Source of the DNA: Rhynchonema sp. JSB1_4
Taxonomy: Eukaryota > Nematoda > Chromadorea > Monhysterida > Xyalidae
Length of the DNA stretch: 64,000 bases
Assembly (NCBI GenBank): GCA_030248065.1
Contig: JASAMV010002763.1
Location: 1-64,000, forward strand
Direction of reading: 5' to 3'
Positions 34,113 through 46,457 of this stretch are shown in pieces (position 1 is the first letter of the stretch; every line of letters begins with the position of its first letter). Position numbers and translations under genes: made by a program. The notes beneath the pieces were generated by a model. The model worked only from the letters and a program-made list of their open reading frames with translations. It had not been told where the DNA came from and did not search any database.

Positions 34113-35255
34113 TCATTGATTGATGAAATTGATTGGATAGATCGATGGTCTGACGTACATTTTCGACACGCTTTTCGTTCCCGATTTCGTTGGCGTTTGT
34201 GCGGTGGCGGTCTTTTTGCTCAACGGTATTGGCGATGGTGTTTTCGATTGCGTGGAAGTGTCAGATGTTGTCATTTTGTCTTTGCCTTCAACAACCACCG
34301 CCGTATCCGGGGTCTTCTGCTGCTGTCCTGGTGGTACCACTGTTGCTGTTGGTGGACTCGCAATGTTCTCTTGTTGTTTGGCTTGATTTGGTAGCAGCAG
34401 TTGGTCGGTCGAAGTTGGTTGTTTTAGTTGCTGCTGCCCTTCTGGTCGTTGTCCCTGCTGTTGTTGCTGTTGATGTTTCAAACACGCGCTTTGGTCGCAG
34501 ATGATAAAACATAGCACGATCGTTAGACAGATGAATAGAATAATGCCGATTGAGACCAGTGCAACGATTTGGTAGGTGGCCGGACCGCCGACATATGGTT
34601 TTGATGTGCTCGTCGTGCTGCTGGTCGAACCGGCTGATGTTTCAAGAACGACAGATGTCGTCGATGAAGTGGTAGCGGTAGTGAAGTCCGTGGTTGTCGT
34701 TGTTGTTGTAGACGCTGTCGCCATGGTTAGGTGTTCTGGAAATTTTCTTGAAGAAATATTAAAAGCACAAACACTGAATCAGTCGTTAATGAGCTTGATC
34801 ACCTTCTTCTGAAGTCGTTGCATCGGTACTGGAGTTGACGTTGGTCGGTGTTGTGATGGTTGTCGATTCAGTGTTCAAGTCGGACGTTGTAGCAGAACTG
34901 ATAGACGTGCTGGTGATTGGGTTGTCTGCAAAATTCGAAGAAACACATTCCGAACCAAAAGTGCTAAAAGAACTCTTGATTTAAAAAAAAACTGGTTCAA
35001 GTACCGGTTACGGATGTGGTCGACTTGTCATCACTGGCAGATGTGGTTGTGGTTGTCGACGTTATCGTGGTCGCGCTTTCTGGAAAAAAGTATTTGAAAT
35101 TGGAAATTATTATTTGATTATGCCGGTCATGTGATTCGTTTTGTTGCCAGGAATAATGCCGAAATACCTGGATAAGATGGAGCAATCGTACCGCTAACGG
35201 GTGCACATTTGGTGAACTCAACAGCAGAGATGAGCAAAACCAGGCTCAAAAGCAT
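34113..35255 (-). CDS. Mucin-like single-pass membrane protein
   Basis: Four exons join in phase to 909 nt (302 residues): 35255-35168, 35079-35005, 34925-34803 and 34735-34113. Exon 1 gives a signal peptide (MLLSLVLLISAVEFTKC). Exons 2-4 encode a Thr/Ser-rich ectodomain with runs of Thr, expected to be heavily O-glycosylated. A transmembrane helix (YQIVALVSIGIILFICLTIV) then leads to a short Cys pair, a polyGln run and a Gln/Pro/Ser/Thr cytoplasmic tail ending INFINQ. This is a mucin-type surface protein; no family name can be given. Two copies of TGATGTTTCA (34471, 34635) lie in its coding sequence, read on the opposite strand. Confidence 0.82.
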
Positions 35256-38200
35256 TTTGACGTGATGATGATATTGGCTGATGAACATACCAATTTTGTG
35301 TTTATGTGAGTTCGAAAGCAGATAGAAACGAGAATGAGTTGCTAAATGATGATTGCTAACTTTATGATGTCATGGCACGTAACGGCACAAAGAAGTGTTG
35401 CTTTGTTATTTGCATATCTTTATCAAGCAATGGTTTTAGTTACCTAATTTGTCCCAATGTGTTTTCAATGGCTTCGATTATCTGCACAAAACCAAAAAGG
35501 TACCCATACACGGGGAATAGACACAAGATAGAAACAGAAACAGATTTGTTTGAAGTTCAGGCGTTTTTTATTCGTTCTTCATTGGCCCATGAAACTGACG
35601 GCAGTCCAATGTGGGTGCGGTCTCATTATCCGTTTCCCCCATTTGTTAGCTCAGCTGCGAGCATTTGACCAAATTGTATCTGACAGGAACTCAGCGTTGT
35701 CAGGCAGTTAAGCAAAAGCTCCGGTAAACCAAACGTCTCGCAGAGAGATTGCTACTTTGACAGGCTTCCTAATATCACATCATTGCAGGCCGATACAAAT
35801 CAACTCTTTGTTCAACAATAACTTTGCTGGTAACGTGCGAGTATGCTGTGCACTCTCTTTATCTCACAAGTTTGCGTCGGCCGCGTTCACGCGCTGCGAC
35901 CCTGGACATGGCTGCGGTCTTACTTGAAAATAAACGTAATTACTGACACTTGCACATGCTGATGCTAACTAAAAGTTTTGAAGTTGCCCCAAGCACGTTT
36001 CTTTCGTGAACATGCAGAGTCACAGTCTCTCTCTGTCTGTGCGACTTGAGGTACATACTGCTTGAACAGAACAGTCCGCGTGTCTTGCTGAATGTTCTTG
36101 TGTGAAAATCCGCGCGAACAGAAGGTTCCAGCGCACGATCAGTGTGATCCTCGAATGCGATTACGCGATCTGTATTTTTGAAACAAAAAATGTATTTGTT
36201 TCTGCGTCACTACAGGTACTGTATACCACCTGTGTTGCTTCATTACAACCATTAACAAGCACTCGTGGATGTTTGTTTCGTTGTAGCTAAAATTAATTGT
36301 ATGTGTTTTACATGCTGTACAAACATACAGTATGTATCTCGTATCGTCCATGCCGAAAGGTTATGAAAATGGCAGTCATACTGTAAGAAAACAGCTTCGT
36401 TTCAGCGAACCTGCGTAGCGTGCCCAGGCACGAATATACAGTAGGTAGCCGTTTCGATAAAAAAAAGAATGCACCCAAAACTGTACGCCATGTGCGTGTG
36501 AAAGTTTTCGGAACCGCGCCATAAACAAATAATGTGCCTTTATCCCGCACGCTTGATCGAACGAGGGCGCATGTGCGTATTATCCACGTCAAGTCAAAGC
36601 ATCTGTGCGTATGTAGCTGCAACGGGAACTCTACCGTGCGATTGTTGGGATGGCGTACACTATAGTATCTAAAAAGTTTAGTGTGGGCGGGTGTGTTATG
36701 ACCAAAAAGTCGCATCTACGGTACCCAAGATCGAAAACAGCCTCAAGAGATTGCATTTAATCTTGTCAGTCACGCTGCTTTGAAATGATAGCATTATTAC
36801 CACGGCCGCACAACATGCGGTTCTTTGATGCTATTTTTGCGCTAAACCCACACCCGCGCCATGACGCGAATAATTTTCGATTATTAAAATTCCCCTTCGT
36901 AGTTTGCTTTCAAAATAGTATGTGTGTATATACTTGCATGGTATGAAACATGGATTTTTGCCGCCTGTTGTTGATGCATACATATGTACATGCAAATACA
37001 CACATTTTGTCATTTTAGTAGTCAAGCACTCACACTGAACATGGGCATTTCTTGCAGGAAACGTTCCATAACCCGCTGCTTTGAAATTGTTAATTTTGTG
37101 ATGCAGGATGATATTTAATATCTTGCTTGCATTTCTGTCGCATGAGGGTCAAAGATTTCAAGAACCCGCTATTCTCCAGATGTCAAGAATCGCTCGACTC
37201 TTCAATGTTTTCCCATAGAATCTAATATTCCCTTCACATGAGCAGCTAATGCGAAAAGAGGGAGGCCAAATGAATTTCATGGCACGCAATTCTCGCCTTC
37301 GTACGGGCACACATTCGTAATTTATTCATTGAAGAGTCCCATGTATCCCGTCATTCATAACAAATGTGCACGAAAAAACTGGAGCATGATGTCTTGAAAT
37401 TGTGATTTACCATATACCCCCAGATCTGAGTCCCGGAACGAATGGCTTATTTCTTTTGGCACGGTTTGCTTTGAACAAAGTTTTGTATGTAAGTACACAT
37501 GTACAATACCTGCTTTGTGCAACCTTTTCTTGGAGAGGTAAAGCGCGCTGATAGCACCGTGTAAGCGCGGCTTGAGTGTGTTTTAAAAGCTGGCCGGTAC
37601 TCAGAAACTTTGCAAAATGAGCATCGGCGGAAAGTTGTTTCGGATGAGTACGTGACAGCTGCGGCACACGCACCACACAACACACGCAGCAATTTGACAC
37701 ATTGTGCGTTGTGTGGTAGTGTGCCGCAGCTGTCATGTACTCGTCTGAAGTCCGAAACAACTTTCCGTTCATACTGTAATTCATTCATACTGTAATTCAC
37801 AGTTAGCTGCTGCGCTCGAGTTAATTGCAGTTAATTACGACAAAAGTAGCGAACCGAACAAAGCGTGGCACGGCGCAAGTAGTCCACACTCCACATAGGT
37901 ATATGTTTTGATTACCTTCTAGTGCGTGACCATAGTGCCACACACGTCACACGCCAGCCACTTCAACATTATGGGTGGTTGATGGCACTCGAATAGCTAG
38001 ACGCCCTTTCGAAAAGATCAACGTCAGTTTGGGGTCGGTCACGGACGTGTGATTTGGCTACGTCTCTGATTGTGCCTTCGAAAATTTTTCACATGTACAA
38101 TATCAAACTCATTTCAGGTATTCATGGACGGTAAGTCCGACGCTGGTTCCCCAGGCCCATCCTGGTGTGTGCCACGTTGCACACCAAACTCAATCAGTCA

Positions 38201-40755
38201 CCTGTGATGACATGATCGACACAGAGCTATGTACAGTGTCACAGGGTCGCAGTGCCACTTTTGGCCAAAGAAGAATGTCAATATTAAGAACACACAAATA
38301 TCTTGTTATTATCACGTTGAAAACGTACTACCGTTCACCAGGTGATCTTTTAGCCAGCTAATTCAGAGAGCGGTCAGATATCTGCATGCGGCATACAGTA
38401 CTTCCTTTGCGGCATGTCGGCTGTGGTCTTCTCACGGCTTCATACTTTATTGGTTACCAAGCAAACCCAACAGCGTGTTTGGAATTGGCATATTCTTCAT
38501 GCAGTATTTATTTACAAGCGCGCGCCAGCAGGGTGTGGTGCGCACATTTCTCTGGTTCATTTGGCGGCAATGATATTGTGTTTCTCCTCTTGCATTGGTC
38601 TCAGCTGAAAGCTAACGTTTCGAGCAGTCGGGTACCACTTGAAGAAAGTGGAATACAATACCTATCCAAGGTATAGCTATGTATGTACCAAAGTTGAACT
38701 CAACAATGTAGGCATGTCGTTGGGACAACCTTCTGGCACACATGAGCGGTGTCGGGTGTATAGTCAATCCATCAGCTCATGACACTTTTCCTCAGCTGAA
38801 AGGCTTGACAGGATCCAGTGCTGTTCCGGTTCCAGTCGGCTTACGAAAAAGAAAAGAAAGAGAAATCGGTTTTTATTTTATTTTTCTGCGCCGTTTTTTC
38901 TGACATTGCTTTGCGGAGGAACAACTTTTCTCAACGGAACCTGAACCTACCAAACAAAAGTGCCTTGAGCCGATGGATGGCCTATACGTTCCACCATCAC
39001 CATGCTTTGATAGTACAACTAAAACTGCCATACACCCAACCCACCGTCGGCAATGTTTTGCCTCGCCGCGCCCGCCCATAATCTGCTGCGGGCGCAAACC
39101 GTGATGTTGTGTTTTGCATTTGGCTTATTTCATGTTTGTTTCAGCGAGACATAGAAAGCCGGGATTCGGCCCAAGCATTCACAGGCCACATTTGTGTACT
39201 TCACGCACAGTCAGGTTCGGTTCACTGCACTTGTGCTTACATACAGTAAATGCTGCTATTGCGCACTCGCGCATGGTCATGAATTTCGAAGCTCCGTTTT
39301 CATCCCTTGCGCACATGAGCTGTATCGTGAATACTCTCTGTTTTCCTATACTCATCGACGTATGTATCTACTATTGTGTTGCTTTTGTATTTTTATGCTC
39401 GGATTATGAGGTGTAAGGCGCTTACGTACAGTTGACCAAATAAGGATCCCAGGCGCGCAGAGCCAGCCAAGACTTCCGGGCCACACGCGCTTGAGAACAT
39501 AGTGTTGCGAAGGACTGGTTTTGTTTTCATCATCACTGTAGTTAGTTTGTGCGTGCAAGTCGGCCCTGCCTCGCATAATTCTTTAAGGGTCCATGATTTC
39601 CATGCCTCTCATCCGAAGAAGTATGTACCATGTTGTGCTCAGGGCTAGGCTGCCACACCAGAATTTCCTGCTCTGTGCTTATCAAACTCACTCCAGAAGC
39701 AGCAGGCGCGAGCACTTCCGTCCCGCCGTGAACTTCGCGTGCTTTTGCTGATTGATAATTTTGAGGTTATTTTCTTCCCTATTTTGTTCAACTGCTGCTC
39801 TGCACAGCCTACTGACGTGCATGTAGGTATACTGTGATGTTATGCTCAAGTTGAACTGACATCTGTTTTTTTATTTTGAACGGGGTTTGTTGTGAAGATG
39901 TAAATGGCACCGTTTTTCGTCAGGATCTTTGTAGTACAAGCTGTTACCCTGACATGCACATATCTACCAGCAGTCAACTGGACACATGCTTCCCAGTAAA
40001 TTTTCAAAATCACCACCATTTGTTTATTCGGATGCAGCGCAATGCGGTCGGTCTTCAAGATTTTTCATAATCTTGGTCAAGTCACGTCTAAGAGCTCGTG
40101 TAGTCATACCGGGAACTGGGCACTTTTCACAACGTTTTCTGTGTAAAATCTGACGAATCAGCGACCGCGACTTGAGTGGCACAGAAAAATGCTCTTGTCA
40201 TCAAATCATATCTTCAGTCCAAAAAAGTGTCCAGTTCCAAGTTCACGGTGTGCGTGTCGTCATATCGAGAACCGGGAACTGGAATTTTGGACATAGAAAA
40301 AAATTTAGTCCCCAGTTCCCAGTTCTCGGTGTGACTACAAGCGGCCTTAGCAGGGGGGTGCCAACAAGGATTTTTATGATCGAGTACTGGGAATTTTAAT
40401 GGCTAAAATTTACCGCAAAGAAATAAAAGGGTGTCTGCCAGACTCGCCTGCAGAATTAGGTTACATACATGTACATACATAGCTCATTCAGTTATAATAA
40501 CTAATATGATTAAAATGTGATTAACAACGCCTCGACCGACGTTTCAGAAACAAATTAATATAATAGCTTTACGGTCTGACCGACATTAAACTTTCGGCGC
40601 TCGAGAAGAGGATCAGCAATGCGTGATTAACGGTGGGACAGAATCGAAGAAAACGCACTCCAACACAAACCGCCGTTTGTTTTGAGCACTCGAGCAACTC
40701 GCCAATCGAAATTACAACTTGTGTGACTGAAGCACACAATCAGTGAAACATCAAC
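35256..40755. other. 5.5-kb gene-poor region
   Basis: No exon with a recognisable family. Contents seen: an inverted repeat (37629-37770), a half end of MITE family 1 near 38758, and many tacatacatgta-type short repeats. Open frames up to 135 codons here lack family features. Confidence 0.4.
37629..37770. repeat. Inverted repeat, ~55-bp arms
   Basis: Left arm contains ggaaagttgtttcgga, then gtacgtgacagctgcggcaca; the right arm is its inverse with a few changes and a small indel. Spacer about 25 bp. Probably a small MITE. Confidence 0.65.
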
Positions 40756-43700
40756 ATGTCAATGAAAATGTTCATGCCGAGCATTGTCAATGACGCGTGG
40801 AAACAGGTCGATAACGCCATCACGGCTGCCGTTAAATTCGGTGAGCATCGTAGGGGTAAATTTTGGAGCATTCTTTATCAAACTTGAAGGCAAGTGGAAC
40901 GAAAAAGGCTGCCATGCTTGGACCACGAGGCAAATCAATTGCCTTGCTGGAGTATCGTTTTCTGGACCAAGCGGAGCACCGATTTCTATAACCTGCGCGA
41001 AAGTTGTTCCCCTGCACTTCGTGAAAAACTTCTTGCGGTGCTCCTACCTAGTTAAAAGTGTTCCATCCAACTCCATCGCAAAGTGCAGTCAAACCAAAAT
41101 TGCATTTGTTTTGCCGCGTCCAATCGTAGTCGCCGTGTCTGCCTTTGGAGCCTTTATGAATTTCATATCACATTTAGCGATTTTTTCGACCAGTAGACCA
41201 CTCAATTCCTTTATTCGATTTGCCAGCCAAAGGCCTGTGCACATACGAGATCACAGTGACGACGGGTGACAAGCGCGGTGCGGGCACGGATGCGAATGTT
41301 GCGATCACGATATACGGAGTGAATGGCGACAGTGGCAAACAGGAACTGAAAGCAAAGTTCAAGAACTTGTTTGAACGCGGCCAAAGCGATTCGTTCGAGA
41401 TCGAATGCCAGAATCTAGGTTGGTTGATTTCAGTGATTTATTCAGTGCTGTTGTTTAATTTTTATGCTTATTGTTCGACAAAGTTTATTGACTTGCTAGA
41501 TTCAATGAGTGATTAAGTTAATCTTTTGTTTTACTACGTAAGTTGTTAATCGAACAATCTTATACGCTGGTTGTTCCACTGCTTCGTTTAGCTGATAAAA
41601 ATATGTTGGTTTGATCCAATCAATTCAATCATTCAATCCTTCACTGATTGAAATCATTTATGACTAAGATTTGATTCAGTTATTCATGGGATGATTGGGT
41701 GTTTTAATTTACAAATTGATAGAATTACCCATTCATTAATATGTATCAATTAATCGGGGCATGCGCGGTAGCAAAAATTTTCACTGGCCAGTAATTCCAC
41801 AACAAAGCACCGATGGTGTCAATATTTTACCACAAGGTGCCTTAGGCTACCCTACATACATCTGCGTTCAAAATTTGACGTTGATCGGTACCGGCTTTGT
41901 GGAGTTACGGTACCCAACGCCTCTCAAAAAGTGCAAAAACGTTCTTCTTCTTTCTTTCTTTCTTTTTTCCGGCAAAATGTTCGTCCAAAACTCAGGGATA
42001 CATCGGACGGAAAATCTGCCGCGGTACCGGGGGTTTTGAAGGTCGAGAAACTCGGTGGTGACATTGGTTTTTGGATCCAGTACTTTTCGGATCATAAAGA
42101 CAGTGCGTGCGGTATATAGGTTTTCGGGGTCGAGAAATCTAATGGTGGCATTGGCTTTTCAATCCAGAGCTCTTCGGAACTAGAACTGGAACTGGAACCG
42201 GAACTCAATATTTAGCCATGCTAATAAGTCGCACAATACTGGTCTAATCATAAAGACAGTGCGTGCGGTATATAGGTTTTCGGGGTCGAAAAATCTAATG
42301 GTGACATTGGCTTTTGAATCCGGAGCTCTTCGGAACCAGAACCGGAACTGGAACCGGAACTCAATATTTAGCAATGCAATTAAGCCGCACAATACTGCTC
42401 TGATCATGAAGCCAGTGGGTGCGGAACACAGGTTCTCAGGGTCGAGATATCTAATGGTGACATTGGTTTGTGAATCTGGAGCCCTTCGGAGCCAGAACCG
42501 GAACTGGAACCGGAACTCAGTATTTATCAAGCAAATAAGTCGCACAATACTGGTCTGATCATAAAGACAGTGCGTGCGGTATATAGGTTTTCGGGATCGA
42601 GAAATCTAATGGTGACATTAGTTTTTAAATCCGGAACTTTTTGGAGTCAGAACCGGAACTAGAACCGGAACTCAAAACTGATTCACGTGAATAAACAACA
42701 CAATACTGCCCTGATCATGAAGAAAGGGGGGTGATATATAGGTTTTCGGGGTCGAGAAATCTAATGGCGACACTGGTTTTTGAATCCGGAGCTCTCCGGA
42801 GCCAGAACCGAGACTGGAACCGGAACTCAGTACTTATCCACGCAAATAAGTCGCACAATACTGGCCTGATCATAACGACAGTGCGTGCGGTATATAGGTT
42901 TTCGGAGTCAAGAAACCCAACGGTGGCATTGGTTTTTAAATCTGGAACATTTCGGAGCCAGAACCGGAACTAGAACCGGAACTCAGATTTGATCAATGCG
43001 AATAAATAGTGTCATAGTGATCTGATCTCCAATTATGTGTCAGCTGTTTATGTTTCTGGGATCGGGGAATCCGATGGTGACATCGCTTTTTTAGCTCTGA
43101 CTTGATTGAGGCGTGAAACAGTAACATGAATACAGTCAAACCATCACAAGGTGAACCTCTAAATATTGAATTTCTCTGTATAGTGAACGAATTATCAGTG
43201 TGATCATACGTATTTTCCGTCAACCGAACGAGAAAATGCGCTTACTCGATATAAAACAAAAATACAAGAAGAAAAATGGCTGCTGTCGCGCGGCAAGAAT
43301 CAGGATATGGTTCTCGATATCATGCTGGTCGCATATAAAACACCTATACAAGATTGTTTACTCCCCCAAAGTAAAAAAATATCAGTGATTACGCACAGGA
43401 GCAAAAGGCGACTAAAAACATCACCGAAACAGAAGAAAAGCTTATTTGCCAAAAAATGAACAGGAGTTAGAAAGAGGCATTGCATTCCATTTGAAAAGTG
43501 AATTAAAAAGCGATACGGCATCAATGAACCATATTGCGGCCAACGCATGATCGTTTTACTCACTCTTTATGCCGTTACTAGTACGAATCGAACTTGTGAC
43601 AGCTTGCCGTCGTCGCCTCGTTGCGCTATTGGCCGCAATATGGTTCCTTGCTGGCGTATAGCTTTTTAATTCACTTTTCAAATGGAATGCAATGCCTCTT

Positions 43701-44225
43701 TCTAAATCCTGTTCATTTTTTGACAAATAAGCTTTTCTTTTGTTTCGGTGATGTTTTTAGTCGCCTTTTGCTCCTGTGCGTAATCACTAATATTTTTTTG
43801 CTTTGGGGGAGTAAACAATCTTGTATAGGTGTTTTATATGCGACCAGCATGATATCGAGAACCATATCCTGATTCTTGCCGCGCGACAGCAGGCATTTTT
43901 CTTCTTGTATATCAATTGGTTGATATATAAACATATTCTTTGGTGATTGAACATTCAATGCAATCATCCACTGATTTGATTCATCGAACAATTAATCGAG
44001 TCGTCGATCAACTCTTCGTTTTTTTACAGTGATTGACTCATTGCAGGCGAAATCGAGCGCATCGAGATCGAACACGATGGCAGCGGTTTCGGTGCTGGTT
44101 GGTACGTCGAACGTGTCGTTGTGACCAATCAACGGTCGGGCAAAACGTACAAATTCCCGTGTGATCAGTGGCTCGACCCAAAGAAGGGCGATTGTAAGAC
44201 GAAGCGAGAACTGTTTCCCGTTTAA
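40756..44225 (+). CDS. Single-PLAT-domain protein
   Basis: Four exons join in phase to 612 nt (203 residues): 40756-40840, 40895-41050, 41227-41418 and 44047-44225. The N-terminal 80 residues have no recognised domain. The PLAT (LH2) beta-sandwich follows: [19 protein letters not shown], ..[12 protein letters not shown].., [19 protein letters not shown] and [10 protein letters not shown], ending RELFPV then TAA. PLAT domains mediate protein or lipid contacts near membranes. The last intron (2.6 kb) starts GTTGGT and holds a 156-bp satellite and a long inverted repeat. It shares the PLAT type with the six-PLAT gene 6 kb downstream, with GPCR 2 on the other strand between. Exon 2 has a poor acceptor and is the weakest part. 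Confidence 0.75.
42042..43010. repeat. 156-bp tandem satellite, about six units
   Basis: The marker gcgtgcggtatataggtttt or a variant recurs at about 42105, 42261, 42417, 42572, 42727 and 42883, a period of 155-156 bp. Units also share gaaatctaatggtgacattgg and agaaccggaact(g/a)gaacc. It lies in the last intron of the single-PLAT gene. Confidence 0.9.
43263..43911. repeat. Long inverted repeat, ~285-bp arms
   Basis: Arms 43263-43548 and 43626-43911 are inverted and over 90% alike by eye (tacaagaagaaaaatg start, atattgcggcc inner edge). The 77-bp spacer carries degenerate tRNA-like A and B boxes on the minus strand. Noncoding. Confidence 0.75.
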
Positions 44226-44717
44226 AATCAATGTCGGAAAATCACATGAATAATCGCCCAAAATCTTATCATGATATGTACTAAAATTATCACCATTCAG
44301 AATCTGAATCAAATTTGCTGTTTTGCGCAGTTTCGCTGATGTGTTTTCATACATTCCAAAACTCGTCGCTCCGTTACCCGTTCCGCTGTATCTTCTGTTT
44401 CACAATTATTCGTCATTCTTTCCAATGTGATAATCGCATGGCATGTAATTGTGGTGGAATCACACGGTCCTGACACCGTTTTCACGTAGTGTTTAAAAAC
44501 GTATAGAATTTGTTGTTAGTAAAGTAGGAGATCCGTTTAGACAAAACAACATTCGTTACACAAGAGAGGATATTTTGAGAAATGTCAAGAAACGTCACCA
44601 TATTAGGCTCACAAACCTGACCCATATTCGCGTGAAAAACATATGTATCAACGTAAGAGAGAAAATGTGGACAATTGTCTTCAGTGAATGAAAATATGAT
44701 AGACAGTACACGCTATT
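44226..44717. other. 3' flank of the single-PLAT gene
   Basis: AT-rich sequence with no exon-like frame. Presumed 3' UTR and spacer. Confidence 0.4.
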
Positions 44718-46043
44718 TTAAAGGTGCTGGTCAACAACCCATCGACTTCGTTTAATCTTGGAGGCAGTGCACCTGAACAAAGGTGGAATATCGTGTTACT
44801 CGACCCTGACTTGGGGAGTCGATTGGTTGCTTCCTGATGTTTCACGGCCGGGTTGAAGTTTGCCCCTCAGTGAAAAAATGCAAAAATTTTGCCGGGTTTC
44901 CGTGGAAAGGACAATTCGCGGCAACATTTAATAATTTCAGAATATCAAGCACCAACATTTACAGTTCCGGGTGCAATTCTAGGCTGGAAGTTGAAGTCGC
45001 GTGCACGCGCGTGCACGCGGCGTGCACGCGCGTGCACGCGACTTCCTAGTGCTAAAACATAGGGAGCGCACGCCAGCGCACGCGCAAAACCTCGCGTGCA
45101 CGCGCGTGCACGCGAAGTTACTTCGACTTTTGCCTATACTTTGCACTGTTTCGCACGCGCGTGCACGCGACTTCAACTTTCAGCCTAGAATTGCACCCGG
45201 TACTGTACTTCATCAGTATGATGTACGGCTTTGCAGGAAACAGCTTGTATCCTGAAGGAGAAGTCATTTAGTTCCAAAAACCTGGTGTTTTTTGGTCACC
45301 GTTTTCTTCGCCGATAATTTTAAGCATCTGCGATTGACCAGCAAATGTGTTGATCAGACACAAAAATCCTCTAATTACTGTGTACATAACCTGTGCTTTT
45401 GAGTTCTTTGCACCAAATACAGCTAACGCAATAATTCGGACAACATGCGCAAGTCGGTCATTATGGGCGTGCGCGACCCCAAAAAAGACAAAACATTTTT
45501 GAGTGCTCGAATCTGCACGTTGTTTTTGAGCGCGCGTGCTGATAATGACCGACTTGCGCATGTTGTCCGAATTATTGTATTAGCTGTGTTTGGTGCAGAG
45601 AACTCAAAAGCACAGGGTTATATACACAGTAATTAGAGGATTTTTGTGTCCGATCAACACATTTGCTGGTCAATCGCAGATGCTTAAAATTATCGGCGAA
45701 GAAAACGGTGACCAAAAAACACCAGGTTTTTGGAACTAAATGTTTTCTCGTTTAGGATGCAAGCTGTTTCCTGCAAAGCCGTATATCATACCGATGAAAT
45801 AAATGTTTGTGCTTGATATTCTGAAATTCTTAAACGTCGCCGTGAATTGTGCTTTCCACGGGAAGCCGGCATAACTTTTGCATTTTTTCACTGAGGGGCA
45901 AACTTTAACCTGGCCGTGAAACATCAGGAAGCAACGAATAGACTCTCCAAGTCAGTGTCGAGTAACACGATATCCCACCCTTTTTGATGCGCACTGCCCC
46001 CAAGATTAAGCGAGGTCGATGGGTTGTTGACCAGCAGCTTTAA
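44718..46043. mobile_element. Foldback element, 1.3 kb, TTAA-flanked
   Basis: Inverted arms run from both ends (AGSTGCTGGTCAACAACCCA) to a centre near 45500. Paired segments include gtgttactcga, gatgtttcacggcc, aaaaaatgcaaaa, aatatcaagcac, aacctggtgttttttggtca and gacaacatgcgcaagtcgg. TTAA lies at 44718-44721 and 46040-46043. No coding capacity. The left arm has a MITE insertion (44962-45205) absent from the right arm. Confidence 0.8.
44962..45205. mobile_element. GC-rich mariner-type MITE, 244 bp, Z-DNA-prone
   Basis: Ends CAGTTCCGGGTGCAATTC and the inverse of CAGTACCGGGTGCAATTC with TA duplicated (44960-44961, 45206-45207). The empty site is in the other arm of the foldback near 45800. The interior is repeated gcgtgcacgcgcgtgcacgcg, an alternating purine-pyrimidine tract. 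Confidence 0.85.
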
Positions 46044-46457
46044 GCATAGATTATTTAAACTCGTTTGATATCGGTGTTCGAGGAGAAATTGGTCAGTGAA
46101 AGCAAAAAACACGAACCACAAACAGACGATCAAAATAAACAAAGATAAAGGTATGTACATACTGTAGATGAAATGAGATCATTCAAGTATGTATATAACC
46201 AGAGAGCGTCGTTTCAGACAATCATTTATGTATCACATGCAGACATGTTTCAGAAAATGATGAACATTCAAAAAAAAACTGACGTGAGACGGTTGTGGAG
46301 GAGAGGCGATGAAAATTTCGTCGCCGAACGCGGCAAGAACGTTATAGATAGGATAGGCAATTCATAAAGTGGGAAAAGCTCAGTTTACAGTTCTGTTTCT
46401 GCCTCTTTCCTATGGCCATCTGCCACCAGCGGTGAATTCGCTGTGTGCGAACTTGTT
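46044..46457. other. 3' flank of GPCR 2
   Basis: No exon-like frame. Presumed 3' UTR of GPCR 2 (minus strand). Confidence 0.4.

Noticed and set aside
35372..39600. Open frames of 60-135 codons (for example 36308-36715, 37407-37800)
   Set aside because: No family motif, no convincing splice context, and several lie in an inverted repeat.
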